A DNA stretch of 64,000 nucleotides, taken from Candidatus Liberimonas magnetica. Lineage in GTDB: Bacteria > Elusimicrobiota > Endomicrobiia > Endomicrobiales > JAFGIL01. Of the stretch, positions 15,165 through 24,413 are shown piece after piece. Both the position numbers and the translations under genes were made by a program. A model generated the notes under the pieces. That model made no database searches and was not told where the DNA came from. It saw nothing but the letters and a program-made list of their open reading frames with translations. Within the stretch, counting starts at the first letter, position 1. Every line of letters begins with the position of its first letter. Location: the NCBI GenBank assembly GCA_020523885.1, contig JAJAPY010000012.1, positions 1 to 64,000 of the forward strand, read 5' to 3'.

Positions 15165-18100
15165 ATGTCAAGTAAAAAAATTATTTATATTGTACTTAGC
15201 CTGATGCTTATTTTGGCAAACAGTGTTTTTGCTGCAAAAATGCAGAAGGTCCTGATACTCTATGATGAAGGCCCGGATAAACGCCAGCCTGCTTTGAATG
15301 ATGCCAGGTACCTGGCTAACCTGCTGGGGCATTTCAATACATCTATCAATCTCTTGCCTTTAAGCCAGTATAAATCCGGAGAAATAGCCAGGAATGAAAT
15401 AACTTTTTATGTAAACTATGAAAAAAAGATAGATTTCCCTCAAAGTTTTCTTTCTGACTTTTATCAAAACCAAAAAACTTTTTGCTGGTTGAACCATCAG
15501 ATCGGAGACGTTGAGCAGGGTTTCTTAAAAAAAAAATACGGGTTCCATTTCCGGGAGTACAGGGAAGACCTGAAATTCAACAAAGTTTTATATAATAATG
15601 TTATTTTTCCCAAAGGCGACGACAATATCTCCATCATTTCAATAGACAACCCCTCAATAGTTTCTGTCCTAAGCTATGCCATAAATATCAAAGGCGATAA
15701 AGTCCCTTATATAATTAAATCTAAAAACCTGTGGTATATCGCAGATTCCCCGTTCTCCTACTTTATGGAACAGGACAGGTACATAGCTTTTGCAGATATA
15801 CTCCATGAAATTGTAGGCGAGAACCATCCGGTGTCTCACACAGCCCTTGTCAGGATAGAGGACATCAATCCAAGCACTGAGCACGGGCAGCTTCTTAAGG
15901 TGGCGAGATTCCTTTCTTCTAAAAAAATCCCGTTTTCCGTAGGCCTTGTTCCGGTATTCATAAACCCTGCCAATAAGCTTGAGTACCATCTTGAAGACAA
16001 TCCCAGGCTCCTTTCTGTTTTAAAAAAGATCCCTTCGCTCGGCGGAACGATAGTCCTGCACGGCTATACCCATCAATACCACGGTGTTACGACAGACGAT
16101 TATGAATTTTGGGACGACATAGCGGATAAGCCCATAAGAGGCGATGCGGTAGAGAATATATCATTGAGGATAGAAAAAGGTTTGAGAGAATGTTTTAATA
16201 ATGATATATACCCTTTTGCCTGGGAGACTCCGCATTACTTCGCATCGAAAAATACATATCTTGCCATAAAAAAACATTTTTCTTATGAATACGGCAGGCG
16301 GGGAGTAATGCAGTACCTCGGAAGCGACCAGTTTTTCCCTTATCTGGTCACTGATATGTACGGCCAAAAAGTCATACCCGAGAACCTGGGGTATTTGCAT
16401 GTTGAAAATCCTGACCCGGATTCAATAATCGATGCCGCAAGGCTCAACCTTTCGGTAAGGGACGGGTATGCCAGCTTTTTCTTCCACCCTTTTATTGATG
16501 TTAAATACCTTAAAAGAATAATCACAGAACTTAAAGATATGGGTTATGTGTTTAAGGACCTGAAATCTTATTTGCCTGAAGTAAAAGCGCGCGACAAAAT
16601 AGTTATAACCGAAGATTCAAAAGTCAGCATTGAATCTCAGGAAAGGTACATATCTATAAGGGAGTTCGATTATTTCGGGAAAGAAAAGGAAAAGAACATT
16701 ATTCCCAATACCGTGGGAAAAATATTTACTGAAGTCATGAAATGCCCCTTAGGCAGGTATGCAGTGGTTAAAGCCCAGGATCAGCTCGAACCCAACTTCC
16801 TTATAAAAATTTGGAAATCGGCGAAAGCCGACATCAGTTATATGCGGGGCAAGACTATAAAAAAAGGTTACGGGAAACTCGCAGAAATAATGGAAGTAGT
16901 GTTCATAAACCCGCCTACTGCTATAACTTCAATTGAGGAAAAGAACGACCTTAACTCATTAAAATCTTCCCTTTCAGTTTCAGGAGTTGCGTATAACGAA
17001 GTAACGCCGGCAGATTTTGAAAAAGTTGACCTCCGTGATTACGATATCATCATACTCCCGTATGCCGCGGCAAAAACCTTATCGGAAGACGAACGCAGGC
17101 ACGTCAAAGAAGCCGTAAGTTCCGGCTCAAACCTTGTCTTTGACGGCAACAGCAAGATAACTGAAGACCTGGGTATAGGGCTGCAGGAAGCGCCTATTGT
17201 AGTCCGGCAGATACGCGATTATCAATTTCCGGAAGTACCGCTTTACTGGGCCACGCCTATAACAGTTCGTCCTGTATACAGGTCTGTAGAGAATGATTAC
17301 AGGACTCTATGTGTAGAAGATCAGACTAATGCTCCTCTGGTGGTTACAAAAAAGTACGAGAAAGGTTCGTATATCTATTTTTCAACGCTTTTTGACCCTA
17401 ATACCGATAAAGGCTACTCGCAGTACCCGTTTTTCATAGAGATGTTAAATACGGCGTTTGATTATAAGCCTATAGCCCACAGAAAGACTTTGGAGATGTA
17501 TTTTGACCCCGGGATGAGACAGAACATAAGCATTGAAAAACTTGCAAAACTTTGGCGTAAATACGGTGTAAATAAGATCTATGCAGGGGGCTGGCACTTC
17601 TACGACAAATATGCTTATGATTATGAGCGCTTAATAAGGGTCTGCCATCAAAACGGGATACTTGTCTATTGCTGGCTGGAACCTCCTATGGTAAACCAGA
17701 AATTTTGGAATAAGTATCCGCAGTGGAGAGAAAAAACAGCGCTCTTAAAAGACGCTAAAGTCTCCTGGCGTTTTCTTATGAACCTGGCAGACCAGAAATG
17801 CAGGCAAAAAGTATTTTCAGAAATAGCTTCTTTACTGTCCAAATATGAATGGGACGGCGTAAATCTAGCCGAGCTGTATTTTGAGTCTTCCTCAGGCCCC
17901 GAACAACCGCAAAACTTTACTCCGATGAACGATACCATAAGAAAAGAATTCAAAATAAGATACGGGTTTGACCCTGTCGACTTGTTCAATACCGAGAGCC
18001 AGCATTACTGGAAGACAAATAAAGAAGACTGGGAAAAATTCGTAGTTTTCAGGATAAACCTTTGTAACAAGCTGAAAATATACTTTCTTGACATGTTAAG

Positions 18101-19109
18101 GGATGTAAAGCAAAAAAAATCCGATTTTGAAATAATGATGACTGTTATTGACACCACCTTGATGCCTTCTCTTACGGAAAAAATAGCAGAGGATATGGAC
18201 GAATTGTTCAGGATGCAGAGAAAATATAAGATCACTGTCCAGATAGAGGATGCATCGTTCTTCTGGAGCGGGAAACCGGAAAGGTATTCAAACCTGGGAG
18301 AATATTACCGGAAGTTCATAAAAGAAAAGAACCGTCTGGTGCTTGACTGCAACGTATTAGAGAACCACAAGAAAGGGTTAGGGGATATACCCTGCGAAAA
18401 ACCGACAGGGGAAGAGATGCGGCATATCGCATACAATATGGCTGCAAGCGGCTGCAGGCCGGCCTTTTATTCCGAAGAAACGATATATGAAAATGATTAT
18501 AGCAACATCACAGCAACGCTTGCCCATGAGACTAAGATAAAATCAGAGACTGATACCCAGTGGAGGATACAGTCGCCTAACATGGTGAGTTTACATACCG
18601 GAAAGAAGAACCTGATGACACAGCTGGACGGAGAATTGTGGTTCGCTATCGACGGTGAAAATGTTATAATTCCTGCAGGGGACCACACTCTTAATTTTTT
18701 ATCAGAGTCGCGTTATTTTGACATGTCAAAGCTAAAACCCAGGCTGAGCTATATTTCAAGCGAATTGAAGTGGGCTACTTTTTTCAATAACCTTATAGAA
18801 TTTTCCTATTCAGGAGATGATGTACCCTGCTGGGTAGAGATAAGCAAGCGCCCGAATAAAATACTTATTGACGGTAACAAATATTCTTATACAGCTTTTA
18901 AAAGCGATAATGGTTTTACCTTGCGCTTACCCAGCGGGGACCATGTGGCAAAGATATCGGTCGGAGGCGGGTTGTCGGACCTGGTGGAAAGCTCAGGAGT
19001 TATCCTTCTTTCTATCATAATTATATTCGGGTTTTTTACCAGCGTTTTGTTCCTGGGGTTATTCATTATTATTCAAATAAAAAGGAAATTTACCCCGCCG
19101 CAAAGATAG
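15165..19109 (+). CDS. PgaB-like deacetylase/glycoside hydrolase fusion, membrane anchored
   Basis: 1314 aa. The signal peptide (about residues 1-25) is followed by a DUF2334-type polysaccharide-deacetylase-like domain at about 225-490 (ALVRIEDINPS, GTIVLHGYTHQYHG, FAWETPHYFAS). Next is a flavodoxin/GATase-like segment at 570-760. A TIM-barrel glycoside-hydrolase-like domain at about 780-1130 has YAGGWHFYD, YCWLEPPM, WDGVNLAELYFES and VQIEDASFFW. A single C-terminal membrane helix sits near 1283-1308. The deacetylase-plus-hydrolase plan resembles PgaB and PelA, which trim secreted polysaccharides. The next gene is a processive GT2, which supports exopolysaccharide export. The hydrolase family and catalytic acids are inferred, not proven. 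AAGGA precedes the start. Confidence 0.75.
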   Translation: MSSKKIIYIVLSLMLILANSVFAAKMQKVLILYDEGPDKRQPALNDARYLANLLGHFNTSINLLPLSQYKSGEIARNEITFYVNYEKKIDFPQSFLSDFYQNQKTFCWLNHQIGDVEQGFLKKKYGFHFREYREDLKFNKVLYNNVIFPKGDDNISIISIDNPSIVSVLSYAINIKGDKVPYIIKSKNLWYIADSPFSYFMEQDRYIAFADILHEIVGENHPVSHTALVRIEDINPSTEHGQLLKVARFLSSKKIPFSVGLVPVFINPANKLEYHLEDNPRLLSVLKKIPSLGGTIVLHGYTHQYHGVTTDDYEFWDDIADKPIRGDAVENISLRIEKGLRECFNNDIYPFAWETPHYFASKNTYLAIKKHFSYEYGRRGVMQYLGSDQFFPYLVTDMYGQKVIPENLGYLHVENPDPDSIIDAARLNLSVRDGYASFFFHPFIDVKYLKRIITELKDMGYVFKDLKSYLPEVKARDKIVITEDSKVSIESQERYISIREFDYFGKEKEKNIIPNTVGKIFTEVMKCPLGRYAVVKAQDQLEPNFLIKIWKSAKADISYMRGKTIKKGYGKLAEIMEVVFINPPTAITSIEEKNDLNSLKSSLSVSGVAYNEVTPADFEKVDLRDYDIIILPYAAAKTLSEDERRHVKEAVSSGSNLVFDGNSKITEDLGIGLQEAPIVVRQIRDYQFPEVPLYWATPITVRPVYRSVENDYRTLCVEDQTNAPLVVTKKYEKGSYIYFSTLFDPNTDKGYSQYPFFIEMLNTAFDYKPIAHRKTLEMYFDPGMRQNISIEKLAKLWRKYGVNKIYAGGWHFYDKYAYDYERLIRVCHQNGILVYCWLEPPMVNQKFWNKYPQWREKTALLKDAKVSWRFLMNLADQKCRQKVFSEIASLLSKYEWDGVNLAELYFESSSGPEQPQNFTPMNDTIRKEFKIRYGFDPVDLFNTESQHYWKTNKEDWEKFVVFRINLCNKLKIYFLDMLRDVKQKKSDFEIMMTVIDTTLMPSLTEKIAEDMDELFRMQRKYKITVQIEDASFFWSGKPERYSNLGEYYRKFIKEKNRLVLDCNVLENHKKGLGDIPCEKPTGEEMRHIAYNMAASGCRPAFYSEETIYENDYSNITATLAHETKIKSETDTQWRIQSPNMVSLHTGKKNLMTQLDGELWFAIDGENVIIPAGDHTLNFLSESRYFDMSKLKPRLSYISSELKWATFFNNLIEFSYSGDDVPCWVEISKRPNKILIDGNKYSYTAFKSDNGFTLRLPSGDHVAKISVGGGLSDLVESSGVILLSIIIIFGFFTSVLFLGLFIIIQIKRKFTPPQR

Positions 19110-19141
19110 CACCCGGCTCATGCCTGGGAGCAAATGTAAAT

Positions 19142-19196
19142 GATGGCGGGATGTCACATATTAAAGGAGCCTTCGGCTCTTGCCGGAGGGATTCCA
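19142..19196 (+). promoter_or_regulatory. Second copy of the shared leader motif
   Basis: ATGGCGGGATGTCAC, then AAAGGAGCC-TTCG-GGCTC (a short hairpin), then TTGCCGGAGGGATTCCAA. The same strings lie in the leader of the PgaB-like gene. Here GGAGGG also forms the Shine-Dalgarno of the GT2 gene, so folding of the motif could control its translation. Confidence 0.4.
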
Positions 19197-19200
19197 AAAA

Positions 19201-20441
19201 TGATAGTTGAGGTTTTGCTGGAGCTCATTTACCTGCTTTGCGTGGCTGTAATATGGCTGATGCTCCTTTATCAGGGGGTTCTTACTTTTGCGGGTTATCT
19301 TTATTCCAGGAAAAGGATCAAGGCGATGCATATCAAACATGCTGACATGCCTATGGTCACTATCCTTATCCCTGCAAGAAATGAAGAAAAAGTGATAGCC
19401 GAAACAGTGCGCTGCCTGTGCGGCCTCAAATACCCTGCAGATAAATTTGAAATAATCGTAATCAACGATGCTTCGACTGATAAAACAGCAGAGATCCTGT
19501 TTTCAATAAAAGATAAGAGATTAAAAGTGCTGAATGTTCCTGCAGAAAACAGCGGAAAAGGAAAAGCAAGCGTGCTTAATTTCGGGGTCACCAAAGCTTC
19601 GGGTGATATAATCGCTGTGTATGATGCGGATAACCGCCCGGAGGCAAGTGCGCTTTCTCTTTTGGTGCACGAACTTCTTGTAAATTCGGGTTTTGTAGCA
19701 GCTATTGGAAAGTTTCGTACTATAAATAAAAATAAAACATTCCTTACACGTTTTATTAATATCGAATCCCAGTCTTTCCAGTGGATACTTCAGGCAGGCA
19801 GGTCATTCCTTTTTGATATAGCGATCCTGCCGGGCACAAATTTTGTAATATGGAAAAAAACGCTTATGGAACTGGGAGGATGGGACGCAGCGGCCTTGAC
19901 GGAAGATGCGGAACTTTCGGAAAGGATATATAAATCAGGCGGAAAGATAAAGTTTGTACCGCATGCCATCACCTGGGAACAGGAGCCGGAAAAGGTAAAA
20001 GTGTGGCTGAAACAAAGGGAAAGATGGGTAAGAGGCAATAACTATGTCCTTAAAAAAGTCTTATTTGATTTTCTTGACTTTAAAGACAAAGCCATAGGCC
20101 TTGAGTTTTTGATATTTACATCGATGTACTATATCTTCTTCTTTGCGATGGTATTATCCGATATATTCTTTGTTTTGGGGCTCTTAAATATAATAGCAAT
20201 AAAGATAGAAGGGCCGTTTCTTGAGGTCTGGATAGTGGCGTATATGCTGTTTGTAAGCGAAATAGTCCTGACACTTTCAAGGGAACCGAACGAAGACAGC
20301 GCTAAAAACATATTTTACGTGATACTAATGTATTTTACTTACTGCCAGTTATGGATAATAGTGGTCTTTTCCGCATTCATAAAAGATTTTATCAAAAAGG
20401 AAAAGATGCTCTGGTATAAAACAGAACGCACAATCTCCTAA
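19201..20441 (+). CDS. Processive GT2 glycosyltransferase, PgaC-like
   Basis: 413 aa from the ATG at 19201, chosen because GGAGGG lies 11 nt upstream. An upstream in-frame ATG at 19140 would translate the leader motif. One or two N-terminal helices are followed by a GT2 domain with VTILIPARNEEKV, VINDASTDKT, the DxD motif in AVYDADN, the ED motif in LTEDAELSE and Q-x-x-R-W in KQRERWVRG. Several C-terminal helices follow. That is the layout of poly-GlcNAc, hyaluronan and cellulose synthases, which polymerise and export the chain. It works with the adjacent deacetylase/hydrolase protein. The sugar is unknown. Confidence 0.85.
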
Positions 20442-20522
20442 ATATGGTTTAGAATAACTCATAGTATTTTTTTTACCTTTTTCCCAAGCTTTACCTATCC
20501 TTTAATAAATCTGGAGTTCAAT

Positions 20523-22172
20523 ATGAACATGTTTTGTTATCAATGCCAGGAGACCGGCAACGGGAAAGGCTGTACCGCCCTGGGGATGTGCGGCAAGACA
20601 GATGAAACCGCAAACCTTCAGGACCTCCTTATATACACCCTTAAAGGCCTGGCTTTCTATGCAAGGTTTATATTTTCCTCAGGAAAACCTTTCAATCTGG
20701 AGTTAAAAAGAAAAACGGGCGTTATAATAACAGAGTCGCTTTTTGCGACCATAACGAACACTAATTTTGACCCTTCAAGGATACTTTCATATACTGAGCG
20801 TGCTTTAAGGCACAGGGAAGCCTTGCACAAGGAATATTTAAAGGCAGTTGATGCGCCATCTCCCGTCCCGGGGACGGGGGCGGCAAATGTGATCCCTGAG
20901 AGTGCGCGCTGGGTTTATAGCAGTAAAAAAGACCTGTATCAGAAAAGCTATACCGTAGGTGTCCTTGAGACACGTGACCCAGACCTTAGGTCTGTCAAAG
21001 AAACAATAACTTATGCCTTAAAAGGAATGTCAGCCTATACTTACCATGCGGCTGTCCTTGGTTTTTATGATGACTCCATATTTGATTTTATCTTTGATGC
21101 CCTTTTTAAAATCGATACGGAAACACAGATCGAAAAGCTTTTACCGGTCGTAATTAAAACAGGAGAATATAACCTAAAAGCCCTGGAGGTTTTAGACAAG
21201 GCAAATACAGCGGTTTACGGCATGCCGAGCCCTGTAAAAGTAAGGACAAAGCCCGGAACCCGGCCGGGGATATTGGTGACCGGCCATGACTTGAAGGACT
21301 TAGAAATGCTTATGCACCAAAGCGAAAACCAGGGCATAGATGTATACACGAACGGCGAAATGGTACTTGCTCAGAGCCTTCCTTTTTTCAGGAAATTCAA
21401 ACATTTGGCAGGCAACTACGGCAATGCCTGGTGGCAGCAGGCGGAAGAGTTCAGGTCTTTTAACGGGCCCGTACTTGTTACCTCAAACTGCATTATTCCG
21501 CCTGATGAATCGTACGTTAAAAGGATGTTTACCACCAGCGTAGCAGGGTTTCCGGGAATCCCCCACATAGAAGAAAAAAACGGCACAAAAGATTTCTCAA
21601 CCCTTATTTCTTTAGCCAAAACCCTTCCGCCTCCGGCACCGTTAAAGGACAATGAGTTCATGAGCGGGTTCGGCAATAAATATTTGTTAAGCGTTAAAGA
21701 CAAAGTTATTGAGCTTGTAAAGGACGGCAAGATAAAAAAATTTATCGTAATGGGCGGTTGTGACGGCAGGGAAACCAAACGGAAATATTATAAGGACAAA
21801 GCGCTGACGCTTCCCAAAGATACTGTAATACTTACTGCCGGGTGTGCAAAATACAGGTTCATTAAAGATATTTCCGATACTATTGAAGGTATCCCAAGAG
21901 TCCTTGATGCAGGCCAGTGCAGCGACAATTATTCCTTCCTGGTTTTTGCTCTTGAACTGGCCAAGTCTTTGGACATAAAGGACCTGAACGAACTTCCTAT
22001 AGAATACGACATAGCCTGGTATGACCAAAAGGCTGTGGCTGTGCTTCTTACCCTTGTTTATCTCGGCATAAAAAAGATAAAATTCGGGCCTACACTCCCT
22101 GAGTTCCTTACCCAGTACATAATAAAGAATATTAAAGATAAATCGGATATTTCTACGGTTTATAAAGAGTAG
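20523..22172 (+). CDS. hcp: Hydroxylamine reductase / hybrid cluster protein
   Basis: 549 aa, the usual length. The N-terminal cysteines C5-x2-C8-x8-C17-x5-C23 bind the cubane cluster. Later conserved segments (VTGHDLKDLEMLM, HLAGNYGNAWWQQ, VTSNCIIPP, AGCAKYRF, VLDAGQCSDNYS) supply the hybrid Fe-S-O cluster ligands. Hcp reduces hydroxylamine in vitro and acts as an NO reductase in vivo, so the gene belongs to nitrosative-stress defence in an anaerobe. Start preceded by GGAG. It is monocistronic, with a palindromic repeat between its stop and the convergent typA. Confidence 0.97.
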   Translation: MNMFCYQCQETGNGKGCTALGMCGKTDETANLQDLLIYTLKGLAFYARFIFSSGKPFNLELKRKTGVIITESLFATITNTNFDPSRILSYTERALRHREALHKEYLKAVDAPSPVPGTGAANVIPESARWVYSSKKDLYQKSYTVGVLETRDPDLRSVKETITYALKGMSAYTYHAAVLGFYDDSIFDFIFDALFKIDTETQIEKLLPVVIKTGEYNLKALEVLDKANTAVYGMPSPVKVRTKPGTRPGILVTGHDLKDLEMLMHQSENQGIDVYTNGEMVLAQSLPFFRKFKHLAGNYGNAWWQQAEEFRSFNGPVLVTSNCIIPPDESYVKRMFTTSVAGFPGIPHIEEKNGTKDFSTLISLAKTLPPPAPLKDNEFMSGFGNKYLLSVKDKVIELVKDGKIKKFIVMGGCDGRETKRKYYKDKALTLPKDTVILTAGCAKYRFIKDISDTIEGIPRVLDAGQCSDNYSFLVFALELAKSLDIKDLNELPIEYDIAWYDQKAVAVLLTLVYLGIKKIKFGPTLPEFLTQYIIKNIKDKSDISTVYKE

Positions 22173-22195
22173 GCCTGCCAATAATTCAGCAGGCC
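22172..22195 (+). terminator. Hairpin after hcp, possible weak terminator
   Basis: GGCCTGC pairs with GCAGGCC around a 10-nt loop immediately at the hcp stop. There is no T-run, so termination, if any, would be inefficient. The palindrome at 22200-22348 follows directly. Confidence 0.35.
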
Positions 22196-22199
22196 ATTA

Positions 22200-22348
22200 C
22201 ACTACTTCGTTAGATCTAATGTTATAAGATAGTTTTCTTTTTCGGTGTCATTGCGAGTAGTAAAGCGACGTGGCAATCTCAAAAACGACGAGATTGCTTC
22301 TCCCGCTTTGCGGGATCGCAATGACAAATCTTACTTAACGAAGTAGTG
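22200..22348. repeat. 149-bp palindromic element, copy 3, with different outer arms
   Basis: The outer arms CACTACTTCGTTA (22200-22212) and TAACGAAGTAGTG (22336-22348) are perfect inverted repeats. They do not match the outer arms of the copies at 1467 and 4751. The core arms GTCATTGCGA (22247-22256) and TCGCAATGAC (22316-22325), and the inner GGCAATCT/AGATTGCTTC, are the shared family. It sits between convergent hcp and typA. Confidence 0.85.
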
Positions 22349-22427
22349 ATGATTACAGTGATAAAACAGAATGATTACGGTGATACGTCGCCGTTCAAAT
22401 AAATAAATATGCACGGGTAACAGTGCC

Positions 22428-24284
22428 TTATTTGTTATTTGTCCCTTCTTCTTTTGCTTTATTGGCCGAGCGGATCCTTGAGCGTGTCAGCTGTGAAAGG
22501 AATGTTTTTCTAAGGCGGATGTTCTTCGGTGTGACCTCAACAAGCTCGTCGCTTTTTATAAAAACTATCGCTTTTTCAAGAGTCATCGGCTGGACCGGGG
22601 TAAGGAGTATGTTGTCGTCTTTTGCAGCAGCCCTCATGTTCGAGAGTTTCTTTTCCTTGCAGACGTTTACGTTCAGGTCATTATCCCTGTTGTGTTCGCC
22701 GACTATCATGCCTTCATAAACCCTGTCTCCCGGCCGCACGAAGAGAATACCCCTGGGCTCCAGGTTAAAAAGCCCGTAGCCGTTCGCTTCGCCTTCGCGG
22801 TCGGATACTAAAGACCCGTTGACCCGCGTATCAAAATCTCCCCTGTATTCTTCGTAACCTTTAAGGTAAGAATTCATTAAGCCCGTACCCCTGGTGTCGG
22901 TCAAAAACTCGCTGCGGTAACCTATAAGCGAGCGGGAAGGTATGGAAAACTCCATGCGCACCCTTCCTGTACCGTGGTTGACCATATTCGTCATTCTTCC
23001 TTTTTTTCTGGATAACTTTTCTGTCACTATCCCTATACATGATTCATCGCAGTCTATAAAAAGGTTTTCTATAGGTTCAAGTTTCTTGCCGTCTTTTTCT
23101 TTATAGATCACCTGCGGCCTGCCTACGCTTAACTCATAGCCTTCGCGGCGCATGGTCTCTATCAGTATTTCCATCTGGAACTCACCGCGCCCTTTTACAA
23201 TGAATTTGTCGGAATCCGGCATATCCGTCACCTGGATGGCGACATTTTGCAGGGTTTCTTTATGGAGCCTCTCCGCGATCTTTTTTGACTGGACAAACCT
23301 GCCTTCCTGGCCGGAAAAGGGGGAGGTATTTATCGTAAACATCATTGAAATGGTAGGCTCGTCAACTTTAAGCCTTTTAAGCGCTTTCGGATTTTCCTTG
23401 TTGCATATAGTATCCCCGATGACTACGTCTTCTATCCCGGAAAGTATCACTATATCGCCGGCATGAACGCTTTCTACTTCTTTATAATTAATGCCTTCAT
23501 AGATCTGGAGTTTTGAAACTTTTAATGTGATGATATTATTATTTTCTTTAATACATGCCAGGTTGTCGCTTAATTTTGCCGAGCCGTGGAAAACCCTTCC
23601 AATGGCGAGCCGTCCGAGGTAATCCGAATAATCAAGGTCGGACACAAGCATCTGGAACGGCTCGGATTCGTCATATATCGGTGCAGGCACCAGGCTTAAT
23701 ATAGTTTCAAAAAGTATCTTAAGGTCTTTTCCTTTTTCTTCCAGTGTTTTTTGCGCCAGGCCTTTTCTTCCTACGGCATAAAGCACGGGAAAATCGATAT
23801 GATGGTCTTTGGCATCAAGGTCCATGAACAGGCCGTATATCTCGTCAAGAACTTCTTTCGGTCTTGCGTCTTTCCTGTCTATCTTGTTTACTATAACAAT
23901 TATTTTAAGCCCTGCTTCCAGGGCTTTTCCAAGGACAAACCGAGTCTGCGGCAGAGGTCCTTCCGAAGCGTCTACAAGGAGGATGGCGCCATCTACCATG
24001 CTTAAGGCCCGCTCTACCTCGCCTCCGAAATCCGAATGGCCCGGCGTATCGATAATGTTTATACTGACGCCCTTATAGTGTATAGAACAATTTTTAGCAG
24101 CTATGGTAACCCCGCGCTCACGCTCAAGGTCCAGGCTGTCCATCACCCTTTCGGATACTTCCTGGTTTTCGCGGAATATCCCGCCCTGCCTCAACATGTG
24201 ATCCACAAGAGTAGTTTTTCCGTGGTCAACATGCGCTATTATGGCTATATTCCTTATTTTTTCATTTATGATTAATTTACTCAT
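22428..24284 (-). CDS. typA: Ribosome-associated GTPase BipA/TypA
   Basis: 618 aa, the family length. G1 is AHVDHGKTTLV, G3 is DTPGHSDFGGEVERAL and G4 is NKIDRKDARP, with the translation-factor architecture of domains II, III and V plus the BipA-specific C-terminus (PRGILFVRPGDRVYEGMIVGE). BipA binds the ribosome and is needed for 50S assembly and growth under stress or cold. AAAGGGG precedes the start. It is transcribed divergently from the antiporter gene and has its own promoter at 24309-24337. Confidence 0.97.
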   Translation of the reverse strand: MSKLIINEKIRNIAIIAHVDHGKTTLVDHMLRQGGIFRENQEVSERVMDSLDLERERGVTIAAKNCSIHYKGVSINIIDTPGHSDFGGEVERALSMVDGAILLVDASEGPLPQTRFVLGKALEAGLKIIVIVNKIDRKDARPKEVLDEIYGLFMDLDAKDHHIDFPVLYAVGRKGLAQKTLEEKGKDLKILFETILSLVPAPIYDESEPFQMLVSDLDYSDYLGRLAIGRVFHGSAKLSDNLACIKENNNIITLKVSKLQIYEGINYKEVESVHAGDIVILSGIEDVVIGDTICNKENPKALKRLKVDEPTISMMFTINTSPFSGQEGRFVQSKKIAERLHKETLQNVAIQVTDMPDSDKFIVKGRGEFQMEILIETMRREGYELSVGRPQVIYKEKDGKKLEPIENLFIDCDESCIGIVTEKLSRKKGRMTNMVNHGTGRVRMEFSIPSRSLIGYRSEFLTDTRGTGLMNSYLKGYEEYRGDFDTRVNGSLVSDREGEANGYGLFNLEPRGILFVRPGDRVYEGMIVGEHNRDNDLNVNVCKEKKLSNMRAAAKDDNILLTPVQPMTLEKAIVFIKSDELVEVTPKNIRLRKTFLSQLTRSRIRSANKAKEEGTNNK

Positions 24285-24308
24285 TTAATACCCCTTTAAA
24301 GAGAGAAT

Positions 24309-24337
24309 ATTATACATTAAGTGAGAAAATAAGTCCA
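24309..24337 (-). promoter_or_regulatory. Promoter of typA
   Basis: On the minus strand, TGGACT (24337-24332), a 17-bp spacer and TATAAT (24314-24309), 25 bp before the start codon. The leader is therefore very short. Confidence 0.6.
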
Positions 24338-24353
24338 CTAAAAAATACAATAT

Positions 24354-24382
24354 TTGACTTTTGTTTCAGAGCGCTATATAAT
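24354..24382 (+). promoter_or_regulatory. Promoter of the antiporter-yciB transcript
   Basis: TTGACT (24354-24359), a 17-bp spacer and TATAAT (24377-24382). It is divergent from the typA promoter, with -35 boxes only 16 bp apart. Confidence 0.7.
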
Positions 24383-24413
24383 AATACGAATATAATCACC
24401 AATGGAATAATAA

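Noticed and set aside
19140-19200. Upstream in-frame ATG of the GT2 gene
   Set aside because: It would translate the leader motif shared with 15022; the ATG at 19201 has a better ribosome-binding site.
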